A stretch of DNA of 64,000 bases from Mytilus californianus (Eukaryota > Mollusca > Bivalvia > Mytilida > Mytilidae), in assembly GCF_021869535.1 (NCBI RefSeq), contig NW_026262668.1:73429558-73493557 (forward strand). Reading direction: 5' to 3'. Below are positions 11,600 to 22,800 of the stretch, in pieces; position 1 is the first letter of the stretch, and every line of letters starts with the position of its first letter. The notes under the pieces were generated by a model that worked only from the letters and a program-made list of their open reading frames with translations, was not told the DNA's origin and ran no database searches. A program made the position numbers and the translations under genes.

Positions 11600-11690
11600 G
11601 GTGGCCGAGTGTTCTTAAGTGCTACACACGGTGCAGGCGGTGTTGTCTCGATATCCCAATAGCATGAGTTCGAATCCCGGCGAAGGAAGA
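11600..11690 (+). repeat. tRNA-like module 3 of 4
   Basis: Appears identical to module 2 across the whole head, including its private changes, which points to recent unit duplication or gene conversion. Confidence 0.7.
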
Positions 11691-12025
11691 ACAAAAATTT
11701 TCTTCGGCAAATTTGCAGATTTAACATTGTTGTGCTGATATTTAGAGTAATTATGAATATAATATGTGTTTTCAGCCGTGTATCACATTCACTGGTGATC
11801 CAATGGATGGATCTGTCGTAGAGTTGTCACTTGTTTAGACGTACTAATCAAATGATTATTTCTTTGACTGTATCTTACGATCCTTTACGATAGATAATTT
11901 AGCTAATCTGCAATCAATTCCATCTTCATGCCTAATATATCATGTACTGTGTTACAACTCTAGATTCTGCTGACGAGGAAAGGTAACATTAGGCCACCGA
12001 AAGCTGAATTTTTTAGTTCAGTCTA

Positions 12026-12105
12026 GGTGGCCGAGTGGTCTTGAGCGCTGGACACGGTGCAGGCGGTGTTGTCTCGATATCCCAATAGCATGAGTTCGAA
12101 TCCCC
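12026..12105 (+). repeat. tRNA-like module 4 of 4, truncated after the B box
   Basis: Best-preserved A box (TGGCCGAGTGGTC). The sequence jumps from GAATCCC directly to 'ccaaatttgcag', deleting about 25 bp of the 'ggcgaaggaagaac' region. The array ends soon after, at a (TA)n and a reversed fragment of family E (12,167-12,205). Confidence 0.7.
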
Positions 12106-12166
12106 CAAATTTGCAGATTTAACATTGATGTGCTGATATTTAGAGTAGTTATACATATATATATTT

Positions 12167-12205
12167 ATTACACATTCCCCATTTCCATTCTCAATTTTAT
12201 TATAT
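12167..12205 (-). repeat. Family E fragment (reverse)
   Basis: Contains 'cattccccatttccattc' followed by 'tcaattttat', the reverse complement of the start of the ~640-bp repeat at 55,925. Another forward fragment lies at 51,514-51,560. Confidence 0.7.
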
Positions 12206-12209
12206 ATAC

Positions 12210-13350
12210 ATGTGTGTTAATATCAAGACTGCAATGTTGATTGAATATTGGTTATCGATCGATTTGAGATCAAAGAAATTTGGTTTTAACAAAATACCTC
12301 CATTTCAAGCATATATTATGTAATCCGTCATCTTGACAGATAGTAATAACCGAATTATACATGATGGTCTTGAGTTGGTGCTAACGTTGTGTATCATATT
12401 ATTTACTTTGTTAGTTTTCCCTTTATTTGTCTCTGTACTATAATTTCCCTTTTGGTCTTTTGCCTCCTGCTGTGGGTTTGAATTTGTGTATTCGTCTTTC
12501 GGTTTTTTTTGCTTTGTGTAATATTTCAGATATAGGAATACAATTCATAGCTTGCTTTCTTAAAAATTGTCTTCATATTTAAGGAAAATAAACCATTCGT
12601 ATTCAATGTGTTCAAATAAGAACAATGACCTTGGAAGAAAAGTATATTCAGTTAGACATATTTAACTCCGCCACATTCTTTAAGTGAATGTCACAAGTCA
12701 GTAGTCTGTAATTCAGGGATTGTAGTTGGTTGATGTCTGTCATATTTGTTATTCGTGATTTTTTATTTTATAATTTCAGGCTGTTAGTTGTTTATATTGA
12801 ATTGTTTCACATTTTGTCATTTCGGGGCTTTTTAAAGCTGACTTTACAGTATGGGTTTTGCTCATTGTTGAACATTGTTCGTCACGTCTTTTAAACATGG
12901 TTTTATAGCTGGCAAAATATCCCACTTGTTTGATAGTTTTTGATTGTCTCGTTATATTGACAAAATAGTGTCATCAACCCTAACTGACATAATTGGTTAA
13001 CAAGACAATGATTGGGATCCAGCAGCCAAAATGTGTAAATATACATCATATATATATATACAACATACTAAAATCAAATAACCCTAACAAACAAAGAATT
13101 AAATCTAAAAAGACGCCAACAAAAAAGGTTTTGTAGTTGATAGTAAATATGATATATTACAGTATAGTAGAAAATAATGACATATACACATTTTGCTGAT
13201 AAAGTACAAATGAAATAAAATATCGAAACCAGGGTACACAAAATAAAAATAACACTATAAAAATTGCATGCCCCTCTGTACCCAACCGCATCAGGAACGC
13301 CGTGTTTGAAATGTTGCTACAAACAAAATTAAATGACGGAAAGATAAGAT
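12210..13350. repeat. AT-rich spacer with a truncated family A copy (about 12,690-12,900)
   Basis: Family A phrases 'agtctgtaattcagggattg', 'catttcggggct' and 'tatgggttttgctcattgtt' occur at 12,700-12,880. A (TA)n tract lies near 13,050. No exon is supported. Confidence 0.6.
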
Positions 13351-13720
13351 GAAAATAACTCTTTATAAGTTTCGTGCGTCCGAAGCATTATTCTGGATTT
13401 ACCTTCATCAGGAATGATTTAACCTAAACATTCCAGGGATGTATAAATAAGTAGTTACGGAAGGAGCTATATGACCAAAAGGTCCCTAAAAAGGATAGTT
13501 TAATTCATCTAATGCTTACTTTGCCCCCAGGAAATTGGAATCTACGATCTCTTTATAGTTTCTTAATCTATCAACCGCAAATTTTAGAACTTTACGTTAT
13601 ATAAATCGTACCGGTTCCGAAGCACTGACTACTGAGCTGATGATACCATCGGAGACTAACAATCCACTAATAGTGGAATCGACCCAGTGCTAATAAATGT
13701 AAATAACTCTTTATAAATTT
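13350..13720 (+). repeat. Dispersed repeat family F, copy 1
   Basis: Ordered landmarks are 'tttcgtgcgtccgaagc', 'tggatttaccttcatcagga', 'ggagctatatgacca', 'ttaatctatcaaccgc', 'gaagcactgactactgagct' and 'atcgacccagtg'. Other copies are at 19,260-19,500, 25,690-25,975 and 26,215-26,345. Confidence 0.8.
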
Positions 13721-13961
13721 CGTTCTTCCGAATATTGCCTATATAGTGAAATTTATCAGAAATACGCCAATACATTGTATAACATGTTTTATAAATAATA
13801 TCATCTCTTAATGTCCCTAAGTTGACCTTAGGATACTCATTCTATTCATAACTGGTCTTTATCTTTTTCTTTGTTTCTTAACAAACCAAATTATATTTTT
13901 ATAAAGATACACACAATATGTATATCATAATGCATATGTACAGACATACAAAAGAATACAA

Positions 13962-14075
13962 GTATGGGTTTTGCTCATTGTTGAAGACCGTACGGTGACC
14001 TATAAATTTCTATGTCATTTGGTCTCTTGCGGAGAGTTGTCTCATTGGCAATCATACCACATCTTCTTATTTTTA
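13962..14075 (+). repeat. Family A 3'-end fragment
   Basis: Runs from 'tatgggttttgctcattg' through 'ggtgacctataa' and 'ttggcaatcataccacatc'. The reverse complement of this ~110-bp piece is found at 39,340-39,440, 53,620-53,714 and 59,240-59,340; forward copies lie at 22,672 and 46,582. Confidence 0.85.
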
Positions 14076-14544
14076 AAAGTAAAACAGAGGCATTTACAGA
14101 TATTACAGTATATGTTAACACTAAAAGGGTAAAAAACATGGTTTACCCAGGAGAGCTTACATAAATATTAATCAACCTTATAAATTTAAACATGTCCCAT
14201 TGTCTTGTGCTCGAAACTATACAAACACTCCCTTAACACGATATTACCTATTATAAATGCAATTATAAGTACCTCACAAAAACCTATTTTAATATGAAGC
14301 TGAGGCTCTGCAAAAGCAAATCAAGTCATAGCCAACTAATTATGTAATCAGTTTTCATAAACATATCTGAAGAAATTACGTACTGAAATTATTTAAAACC
14401 TTGCCTTTTGTGACTAGATCTTAAGTTATGAAAAAACTTCCTCCCCCTTTTTTATCATTTGAAATTTAAAATTATTCTCAGTTAGTTATAGAGCATTGTC
14501 CCTTGATGAATCGTATATTAATCACAAAGAAAAGAACTATTGAT

Positions 14545-15660
14545 GATAATTATATAATATTTGTAGCTGGTTTTAAATGCATGCCCCTTGATGACCTCTG
14601 CATTAATTGCGGTAGTGTAAAGACCCCTACTACTGTATACTTGTCAGAAGAAGAACTACTATAACATATTATAATTGGGCGCCATTTTACCAAATTAAAC
14701 TATTTAACTGGCTTTATTATTTATACTTTATATCCACTACTATAGTAACAAGATGTTACGTAGGTTTATTCCAATGGATTTCTTGGGCAACTAATATTGT
14801 AACATGTCTTCAAAAACTTGGATTCCCCTTTTTGGCCCAAGAGTTAAATAAAAATATTAAACTATTGTCTATCAATTTAAATCAGAACATTTTAGATCAT
14901 AAGTTACAAGATCTGAAAAATTAAATTTGTTCCTTAATATTTCAAAGGTAGGAGAACGTACACCATATGTTGATCAACGTACTTTCAAGTTTGATCGTTC
15001 TGTTAAAGCTAAAATGAGATTCAGTGCTCATTCTCTTGAAATAGAAAGAAGAAGATATAACAGAACGGTAAGAAATGATAGAGTTTGTAAAGTGTGAACA
15101 CAACAAAATTGAAGATGAAAATCACTTTATTTGGCATTGCCTTAAATACCAAAAGGAAAGAGAAATGCTTGTGACAAAATTGTCTAAATTTTACCCAAAT
15201 TTTTGAAATATACATAATGATAGCCTAAAGTCAAAACTATTGTTAAACAGTGGGCCAGTAAAAATATCATAGATATGTTCAAATTACATTTCTGAATTGT
15301 TGAAAGTTAGAAATAATGTTTTACAAAACCATTAATAATGTTAAATATCAATATCCTGTTTAGAAGGTATTGATCATTTAGTTGTTGTATTTTTTCATTT
15401 CTTAATTTTTATTTTATGTATTTCTATACAATGTACTAAACTGAGCCTTTATCAATCGCTATAATTGCGTTTGTGCTAATACAATATTGTCTATTGTCTA
15501 TTGTATTATTTCCCCTCACCTTGGCACAGATCTAGTCCAAGTTCATTATCCATATTGAAATCTATAAAAATTGATCTCATTACGCCACATATGTAATATT
15601 TTAATAATGTCGTGTATTGCTTATATTTTTTTATTTAACTTTACTGTGTTTAGTAAGATA
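14545..15660 (+). repeat. Duplicated segment D, copy with LINE
   Basis: Left flank 14,545-14,790 and right flank 15,510-15,660 match 9,060-9,480 in order. The intervening ~720 bp is a LINE fragment absent from the other copy. Confidence 0.85.
14790..15510 (+). mobile_element. LINE 3'-end fragment inserted in segment D
   Basis: The plus-strand translation shows MRFSAHSLEIERRRYNRT, then a frameshift inside the zinc-knuckle (VCKVCE..), then HFIWHCLKYQKEREML. This is the LRxxAHxLxIExGRY..C-x2-C..H-x4-C tail seen in mollusc LINEs. A non-coding 3' UTR follows and ends in short TTGTCTA repeats (about 15,485-15,505), a microsatellite-type LINE tail in place of poly-A. The 5' part is missing and the frame is broken. 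Confidence 0.8.
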
Positions 15661-16010
15661 TATATAGACTGTATACCAGTTAAGATGCATATTAACTGTT
15701 ACAGGACATCTGTAAAGTTGTTACAGTATATAAAATGTAGATCTGTTGAGATTCATATAAACTATACATCTGTGAAAATGTATATAAAGTGTATATCTGT
15801 GAAGATGTACATACACAAGTAATATATATCTTTAACATGTACTATTTATATGCATCTTTAGAAATGTACATATTATATAAATCTTAACATATTCACAGTC
15901 AGTTTATATACATCTCAACAAATATGCAGTGTATACAAATGTACAGTTTATATACATATTTACAAATGTACAGTTTATACACATCTTAAAAGATGTACAT
16001 CAAGATTGTT
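15650..16010. repeat. Imperfect palindromic satellite of ATACATCT-type units
   Basis: The left half repeats units like 'catctgtgaagatgtatata' every ~36 bp. The right half carries the reverse form ('tttatatacatctcaaca', 'tgtacagtttatacac'). Two arrays of the same unit therefore face each other around about 15,840. Confidence 0.7.
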
Positions 16011-16269
16011 TGTACTTAAATAGTTGTGTAGTTAGAATCTAATTACCACTTGTATTCACTTGCACTATTAGGTTTCTGTACCTTACCGGACGAGGGCAGA
16101 AAATTGGTTTAATAAAAAAAAAAAGTCGTATGTCTAACGTTATAATTTGTATGTCTCTCTGTATACAATTAAAATTGTGTTCTTAATTATAATAACAAAA
16201 CCCATACTCTGCATGGTAAGCGAAAAACACTTGTAAAAGACACAAAATACGGAACTTCAAAGTTCAGAT

Positions 16270-16509
16270 TTAATCTAGTGCAGATATTTTGGAAAGGAAA
16301 TGCCAAAGGCCCATAACTGGAGCAACCATTGTGAGAAGGAAATGATTGAACAGAACGGATTTTTGACGTTGAAACAACTCTTGAAAATAATTATCAATAG
16401 TTCCATATCCGTCAAAACACTCAATAGTAGGAAATAAATATTCACATGAGAGAGAAAAAAGCGGTGCTACATCAAAATCAAATGATGTAGAATTGTCATA
16501 AAAATTCAT
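16270..16509 (-). CDS. Unidentified short ORF
   Basis: An 80-codon frame starting MNFYDNSTSFDFD and ending LSKISALD. It includes an acidic/aromatic segment (PTIECFDGYGTIDNYF) reminiscent of the start of some retrotransposon Gag proteins, then a hydrophobic end that may be out of frame. No acceptor precedes the ATG and the frame closes soon upstream. It could be a retroelement scrap or chance. Confidence 0.25.
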   Translation of the reverse strand: MNFYDNSTSFDFDVAPLFSLSCEYLFPTIECFDGYGTIDNYFQELFQRQKSVLFNHFLLTMVAPVMGLWHFLSKISALD

Positions 16510-17060
16510 TATTTGGCACAATGGATAAAAATTTAAAACGCAGCGAATATCTCACCTTTGGCATAATAAGATATCCCTTCAATCATTTATTAGCCAAAAC
16601 GATCGTTCATCAAATTTCGACATTAAGTAGAACCAGAAAAGAATGTGCTGTTTGATTAATCTCAACATTTGCTGACCTAAATGTCGACATGTGGATGTCT
16701 TTTGTATATTTTAGGTTGTTGTTTAAATCTGAAAATCATTTTATTATACTGTATTTTTATTATATCAGTTTCAGTAATACTTACTAAGCATCCTTAGATA
16801 TAAACTAATAGTATTTACAGTAGGTTGATATTTTAAAGAATAGTTTTATTCAGTTTACTAGTTTTATAAGTGGAATGTTTCATTGGTGAGTGTCATCGTT
16901 ATGATATTTTAGACATTTCTAAACTCGTTTTGTGACGTAATGAGTATGAATTCCTATATAGGCGAAATAGTTTTTTTTAAGTGTTAATGAAATTTGTAAT
17001 CTAGACATACTTTTAAGTGCATTTGATGGGAATTATAAATAAAGCAGCGGCTATTCTTCT

Positions 17061-18350
17061 TGCTAGCCGGAAAAATAGTAAAAAATGTCTATTATTCCGG
17101 CCACCCGGAAGAATAGCGTTTCTCTGCTATTAATAATGCTATAACTCCGGCAATACATAACAATGAATAATAAATATGATTTTGGTTAAGTGGTTGTTGT
17201 TACGATCCAATGGAGAATATAGTGGCAAAAAATTTCCTCACATGAAACACTGAGAATTGGATTATTCATTTTTTTGCACGTTTTCCAAGCGGACGTTACT
17301 GATAATAAACTCAAGAGAAAACGTTCTGGAAAATAGTAATAATGAATAAAAATAAATTAAAACCGAATTATTATGGGAATAAACTCTCCAAGTACCAACT
17401 TAAAGTCACTTATAATTTTGACAAAAAATTTTGCAAAAAGTTTCCATTCATTAACTAAAACAAATTACTTCATAGTATGCAGCATATTCAGATTTTTTTT
17501 ATCTAAGGGATTCGAATGGGGAGGGGGGGGGGGCAAAAATGCCTCTCCTTTTGTTCTACCTATGAATTTCCTGAAAAGTTAAGAGTCGGATCACTGATTT
17601 ATGGCTTCAATTGACATCTATGTTTCTTAAAGAAGATCCTGAATTTATCGTTTCCTTGAAGTTTGGTTCCAATGAAGTCGTCAAATGATTTGCACGATTT
17701 TTTTTATTCCAAATGTTCGATGATTTTTAACACATAGAAAATAAGAGAAAAAGGTAGGCACATGTAAACTGCCCCCCAAAGTAAGGTTGTGTTTACGATA
17801 ATAAAAACGTAATATTTTTTTATTGAGAAAATAAATAAATCATAATAAAAAAGGGGGTTTTACCCCAACCCTGGTATACTATTCCCAATCCAGGCATATA
17901 AGTGCATGTTCATAGACCTCCGTTGTAGTAGAACTCAGAAATAATGCATACTAGTATATTTGATTTAGTCGTTTTCCTGAGAATTGTAGTTATGCGTTTT
18001 GCCTCCATTGAATTACAGGTCAAGGTAATGGGGTAAATCAGCAATTTCAGTTTGATTTCACGCTTTATTCCTCTCAGTTTACGTGCACATGCTATTGTTC
18101 TTGAGTCTGTCCTATAGAAATTTGTTTCAAAGCAGTCACATTCTCTCTAATTTTCTTTAGGACATCTTTAAATATAAATCACGATCTCCAATTCTCAAAA
18201 CGTCCATTGCATACGCGCGTTTGCAATCCGACACCTCATCCGGGACACTTTCCGCGCCACATGACACTTCTGTTGATATTGAACATTTGCGCATCCGCAA
18301 ACGGATGGCCGGAAAAATAGAGATTTTTAACTATTCTTCCGGCTAGCCGG
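17061..18350. mobile_element. Element bounded by ~50-bp CCGG-rich inverted repeats
   Basis: 17,061-17,112 (ctagccggaaaaatag .. attattccggccaccc) pairs with 18,301-18,350 (ggatggccggaaaaatag .. attcttccggctagccgg) in reverse orientation. The interior contains no transposase frame. Part of the interior (17,200-17,345) is a diverged relative of 19,800-19,960. A poly-G run sits at 17,521-17,532. Confidence 0.6.
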
Positions 18351-18352
18351 AA

Positions 18353-18530
18353 CAATACACCTTATCGCTATTCCCGCTTGACCCGAGAATCTGTCCCGCT
18401 CGAACTTTTGACGTCATACAACAATCACTTTTCCATTGTGGCGTCAGACATTTTCTATTATGACGTCAATATTTTACGGGAACTTGTGTGATGTCCAGTA
18501 ATGGCGGACAAATAGCGATAAGGTGTATTG
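18353..18530. mobile_element. MITE with perfect 20-bp terminal inverted repeats
   Basis: CAATACACCTTATCGCTATT at 18,353-18,372 is exactly inverted at 18,511-18,530. The 178-bp element carries several TGACGT-type motifs internally and no ORF. It abuts the right arm of the CCGG-rich element. Confidence 0.85.
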
Positions 18531-20620
18531 ACACTCCGTATAAATAACATAGGTTATTTTTCGGAGTTAAATGATATGTAAAAGTCGGCACATCACTTAA
18601 AAACTTTCAAGAAACTTATGGACGTTTTTCAGGTTGTGAGTGAGTAGGTTGAATTTACACATCTTTAAACTCCTTTAAAATTAACCTTAATTACTATTAT
18701 AAAGTGCTTCGGTTTCAGATTGTTAGTGAGTGTTCCGAGTTGACAAATAAATAAACTCCTTTAAAATAGCCTTTATTGCTATACAAACACCGGACACAAA
18801 TATGAAAAATACATTGTAATTCTAAAGCTTATATTCAATGAAAACTTTTACAATCCAAGATGAAGAAAGACTCCAGATCTACCTTAAAAAGGCTGTGCGA
18901 ATTACGTAAGTACAAAAAAAACTTTTTTTTATCATATCAAGTTTGATTGTTCAGTTTATTTTAAGATAATTTTAACCACCAACTGCATAAAGTGTGTGGG
19001 TGTATGAAACAGAAAAGAATTGGGTTTATTTCCTTGGAATGTTTTTTGGTAGGTTCATCCTTATTGTTGGAAACTAATTAAACAAACAGTTCCTTGATGT
19101 AAATAAATTGCATTGTTACAAAGAAAGTGAGCGAATTAAAAATTTTATATAAAATCACTGTTACACTTTCAAAGTAAAAGGTACTAATAATGTACAACTT
19201 ATGTTTTTTTTTCCCAAACTGAACTATACATTTAATAATATTGTTTGGGAAATAAAATAAAAAAAACACTTTATAAATTTCATGAGTCAAGTGCTTTTCT
19301 GGATTTACCTTCATAAGGAACGATCAAAGCCGAATATTTGAAAGCCAAGGATGTTTAAGAACTGAAACAGTTGAAGAGCTATATGACCAAATTGGACTGA
19401 AAAATAATAGCTATATCCATCTAAGATCAACTTTACCTGAGGGAGTTGAAACCTTAGTTTCTTGGTAATTTATAAATTTATAAACAAGAAGTTAGTGGTT
19501 TTTGACTGCTTCCTAGTATATTGAGTAAACATTGCATTTTATATACAAACATAACTCAATGTTAGAATTGATAACCGTCAACTTGAATATTTTACTCATG
19601 TCCGAAGTTGTCAAAAGTAATAAGTTTTTTTATTCTAAATTTAATTGTATTCAATATTTCAAGTCTTCTTTAATAAAATATAATGATATATTTACAGAGT
19701 GTGCGTTAAGGTTGGTATAGAAGAGATAAGAAAATCTTGCACCTGTAATTTCATGCAGTAATCCATTATTTGTGTACTGATTGATATTTTAGTTATGGAT
19801 TAGTTCAATGGGAAATCTGGTGTCAAAATATTACCTCCCCTGTAAACACAGAAAACTAGATCTTTTCAATGTTTGTCCCGATTTAGCAAGGACGCTATCA
19901 ATTATAAATTCACGGGAAAATGTTCTGGTAAATAGTAAAAATAGAAATAGTTGAAAAAAAAAAACTTCAATTTAATGTTATCATTTCCCTCCTTAGATAA
20001 CAAACGACGAGTACAGCAGGCTATAGGAGCTTGATGTAAAATTGGTTTGAAATGTGTCTATGCGAATAAATTCCTTGAGTACAAACTTCAATTTATTTTT
20101 ATACTGACTGTATACCTCTCTGGAACATGCTAATTATCTGTATGTACATGCAGCTAGATCAGAGAAAATCAGGTAAAAAATCCAAAGGAATCGATTGATA
20201 TGCAGCAAAGATTGTCACTTTTGAAATTAAGTTACTGAGCAAATTCAAACGGACCTTATCCCGATGTATACATTGAATGTAAATAGATCGAGAAGACGGC
20301 AAATACATGTACAAAAATCGAGACGTCCTTTTCTTAAAATTGTATAAAAAATAGAAACAAGAAACCTACTTTATAAAAATACAGTTATCTTTAATTTTTA
20401 AACCTGCACAGACAGACTTTTAAATTGTTATATTCACTAAAGACAATATTTCAATGAATGTTCATGTGACAGGAGCAGACCGGTGTACTCGAAAACTTAG
20501 ATGTTAAAAATAAGTATATTTTGGGAAATTGCAACATGCTAAGTACTTTGTGGAGCACTCCGAAAATTGGTGACCCGAAAGATCTTTATATTTTGTAAGT
20601 ACATATTTTTTTTCATTTTT
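18531..20620. other. AT-rich stretch with family F copy and no gene
   Basis: Family F copy at 19,260-19,500 ('ggatttaccttcataagga', 'gagctatatgaccaaat'). Two short repeats of 'actcctttaaaat' lie near 18,670 and 18,747. I see no exon-like segment with matched splice sites and codon continuity. Confidence 0.55.
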
Positions 20621-20621
20621 T

Positions 20622-21992
20622 AGCTCACCTGGCCCGAAGGGCCAAGTGAGCTTTTCTCATCACTTGGCGTCCGTCGTCCGTCGTCCGGCGTCGTCCGTCG
20701 TCGGCGTTAACTTTTTACATTTTGAACTTCTTCTAGAGAACCACTGAATGGAATGAAACCAAACATGGCATGAATGTTCCTTATGAGGTGCTGACCAAGT
20801 GTTGTTACTTTGTAGCCGATTCATCATCCAAGATGGCCGCCAGCGGGGGACTTAGTTTAACATAGGACCCTATGGGAAATGCATACAAATGACTTCTTTT
20901 AGAGAACCACTGAATGGAATGAAACCAAACATGGCATGAATGTTCCTTATGAGGTGCTCACCAAGTGTTGTTACTTTGTAGCCGATCCATCATCCAAGAT
21001 GGCCGACAGCGGGGGACTTAGTTTAACATAGGACCCTATGGGAAATACATACAAATGTCTTCTTTTAGAGAACCACTGAATGGAATGAAACCAAACATGG
21101 CATGAATCTTCCTTATGAGGTGCTGACCAAGTGTTGTTACTTTGCAGTCGGTCCATCATCCAAGATGGCCGACAGCAGGGGACTTAGTTTAACAAATGAC
21201 CTATGGGAAATACATACAAATGTCTTCTTTTAGAGAACCACTGAATGGAATGAAACCAAACATGGCATGAATCTTCCTTATGAGATGCTGACCAAGTGTT
21301 GTTACTTGGTAGCCGATCCATCATCCAAGATGGCCGCCAGCGGGGGACTTAGTTTTACATAGGACCCTTTGGGAAATACATAAAAATGTCTTCTTTTAGA
21401 GAACCAATAAATGGAATGGAACCAAACATGGCATGAATGTTCCTTATGAGATGTTGACCAAGTGTTGTTACTTTGCAGCCGATCCATCATCCAAAATGGC
21501 CGACAGCGGGGGACTTAGTTTAACATAGGACCCTATGGGAAATACATACAATTGTTTTCTTTTAGAGAACCACTGAATGGAATTGAACCAAACATGGCAT
21601 GAATGTTCCTTATGAGTTGCTGACCAAGTGTTGTTACTTTGCAGTCGATCCATCATCCAAGATGGCCGCTAGGGGGGGGGGGCTTAGTTTAACATAGGAC
21701 CCTATGGGAAATACATACAAGTGTTTTAATTTAGAGTACCACTGAATGGAATGAAACCAAACATGGCATGAATGTTCCTTATGAAGTGCTGACCAAGTGT
21801 TGCTACTTTGTTGCCGATTTACTGTTCAAGATGGCCACCAGGATATTTTATTATATAACGGGACCAATATTAAAATCAAAATTTGGCCTCAATCATTATT
21901 TGGGTATCTGTTATGATTTTTATCTATCTTTACATGATTTCTAAAACCAAAGTAGAGTCAGGTGAGCGACACAGGCTCTTGAGAGCCTCTAG
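20622..21992 (-). mobile_element. Pearl/Helentron-like element with seven 166-bp core repeats
   Basis: A terminal hairpin (arms AGCTCACCTGGCCC and GGGCCAAGTGAGCT, 20,622-20,652) is followed by (GTCC/GTC)n at about 20,669-20,703. Seven tandem units start near 20,735, 20,901, 21,066, 21,232, 21,398, 21,563 and 21,732, each with 'aaccactgaatggaatga' and 'catcatccaagatggccg'. A tail 'caggtgagcgacacaggctc' plus 'ttgagagcctctag' ends at about 21,992. The minus-strand ~62-aa frames within it are repeat artefacts. Confidence 0.85.
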
Positions 21993-22284
21993 TTTTTTAT
22001 CAATATGCAGCAAAGTTTAAAAATTTTTAGATTTCAGTTTCACAGGCTTTTATTGCAATTATCTCGGTAAATACTGAACATAAAACATCGTGTATTTGCA
22101 TGTATATTTCTAATAACACAGTTTAACAAATTATTTCTTTAAAATGTACAATTGTTATTTAGAAATAATTTTTTATTAGAATCGTCACCGGCATTGTTTT
22201 ATTATTTATTTTCTCGACTCTATCATAAGAAGAGTGAATTTTCTTCTGTTCTTGTTCACTAGAATTCCCACTGAGTTGTTGTTA

Positions 22285-22800
22285 GCTTTGAACTAGCATT
22301 TAGTAAATGCGAGTACCCTCAGAACGGTATTTTGTGTGTTAAATCTTTTTGTTAGTTTTTTTGTGCTTTGTGTCGATCTGAGAAGTCAAATTTTGTCATC
22401 TGATATTCCATAGTATGTTCTTATGTTAAGCTGTTACACCACTGTCCAAGAAGCATCATCTCAGATCTAGTTACAAACTTGAGCGCTCGCATATACATTT
22501 ACCCCACCATTTATGTACCTGTCCAAAGTCAGGGATTTGTAATTCATAGGTTCTCGTTTTTTGCTGTATACCATATTTGTTTTTCATTAATTCTTTTGGT
22601 ACAAAAGTAAGACTGTTAATTTAATTGTTTTACATTTGTCATGATGAGGGCTTTTATTGCTTGCTATGCGGTATGGGTTTTGTTCATTGTTGAGGAAATA
22701 TAGTGACATATGGTTGCTAACTTTTACGTTATTTGGTCTCTGGTCGAAAGTTGTTTCATTGGCAATCATCCCACATTTTCGTTTTTTATAAGGAAGTTAA
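22285..22800 (+). repeat. Dispersed repeat family A, full-length-like copy
   Basis: Contains both the 5' set ('gctttgaactagcatttag', 'gtgctttgtgtcgatctg') and the 3' set ('tatgggttttgttcattg', 'ttggcaatcatcccaca'), showing that they belong to one ~500-bp family. No coding capacity. Confidence 0.8.

Larger units (their letters stand above)
9538..12120 (+). repeat. ~431-bp tandem array with tRNA-like heads (4 units, first one split)
   Basis: Each unit holds 'actctagattctgctgacg', 'aggtaacattaggcca', a tRNA-like module, 'cagccgtgtatcacattc', a 'ggatctgtcgtagagttg' block and 'catgtactgtgttacaac'. The tRNA-like modules start at 10,737, 11,169, 11,600 and 12,026, giving spacings of 432, 431 and 426 bp. 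Units 2 and 3 are nearly identical, so their duplication is recent; the 426 spacing reflects a small deletion of an 'attag' step. The first unit is split at about 9,591 by a LINE (9,592-10,710). Confidence 0.9.

Noticed and set aside
10737..12105. Four functional tRNA genes
   Set aside because: A and B boxes are present, but no closed acceptor stem or clear anticodon arm can be drawn, and the modules are embedded in long repeat units with private mutations.
20971..21656. Three similar 62-residue minus-strand ORFs (MMDRLQSNN-type) as a tandem gene family
   Set aside because: They are the same frame falling in successive 166-bp core repeats of a pearl-like element; 166 is not a multiple of 3 and there are no splice sites or homologues.
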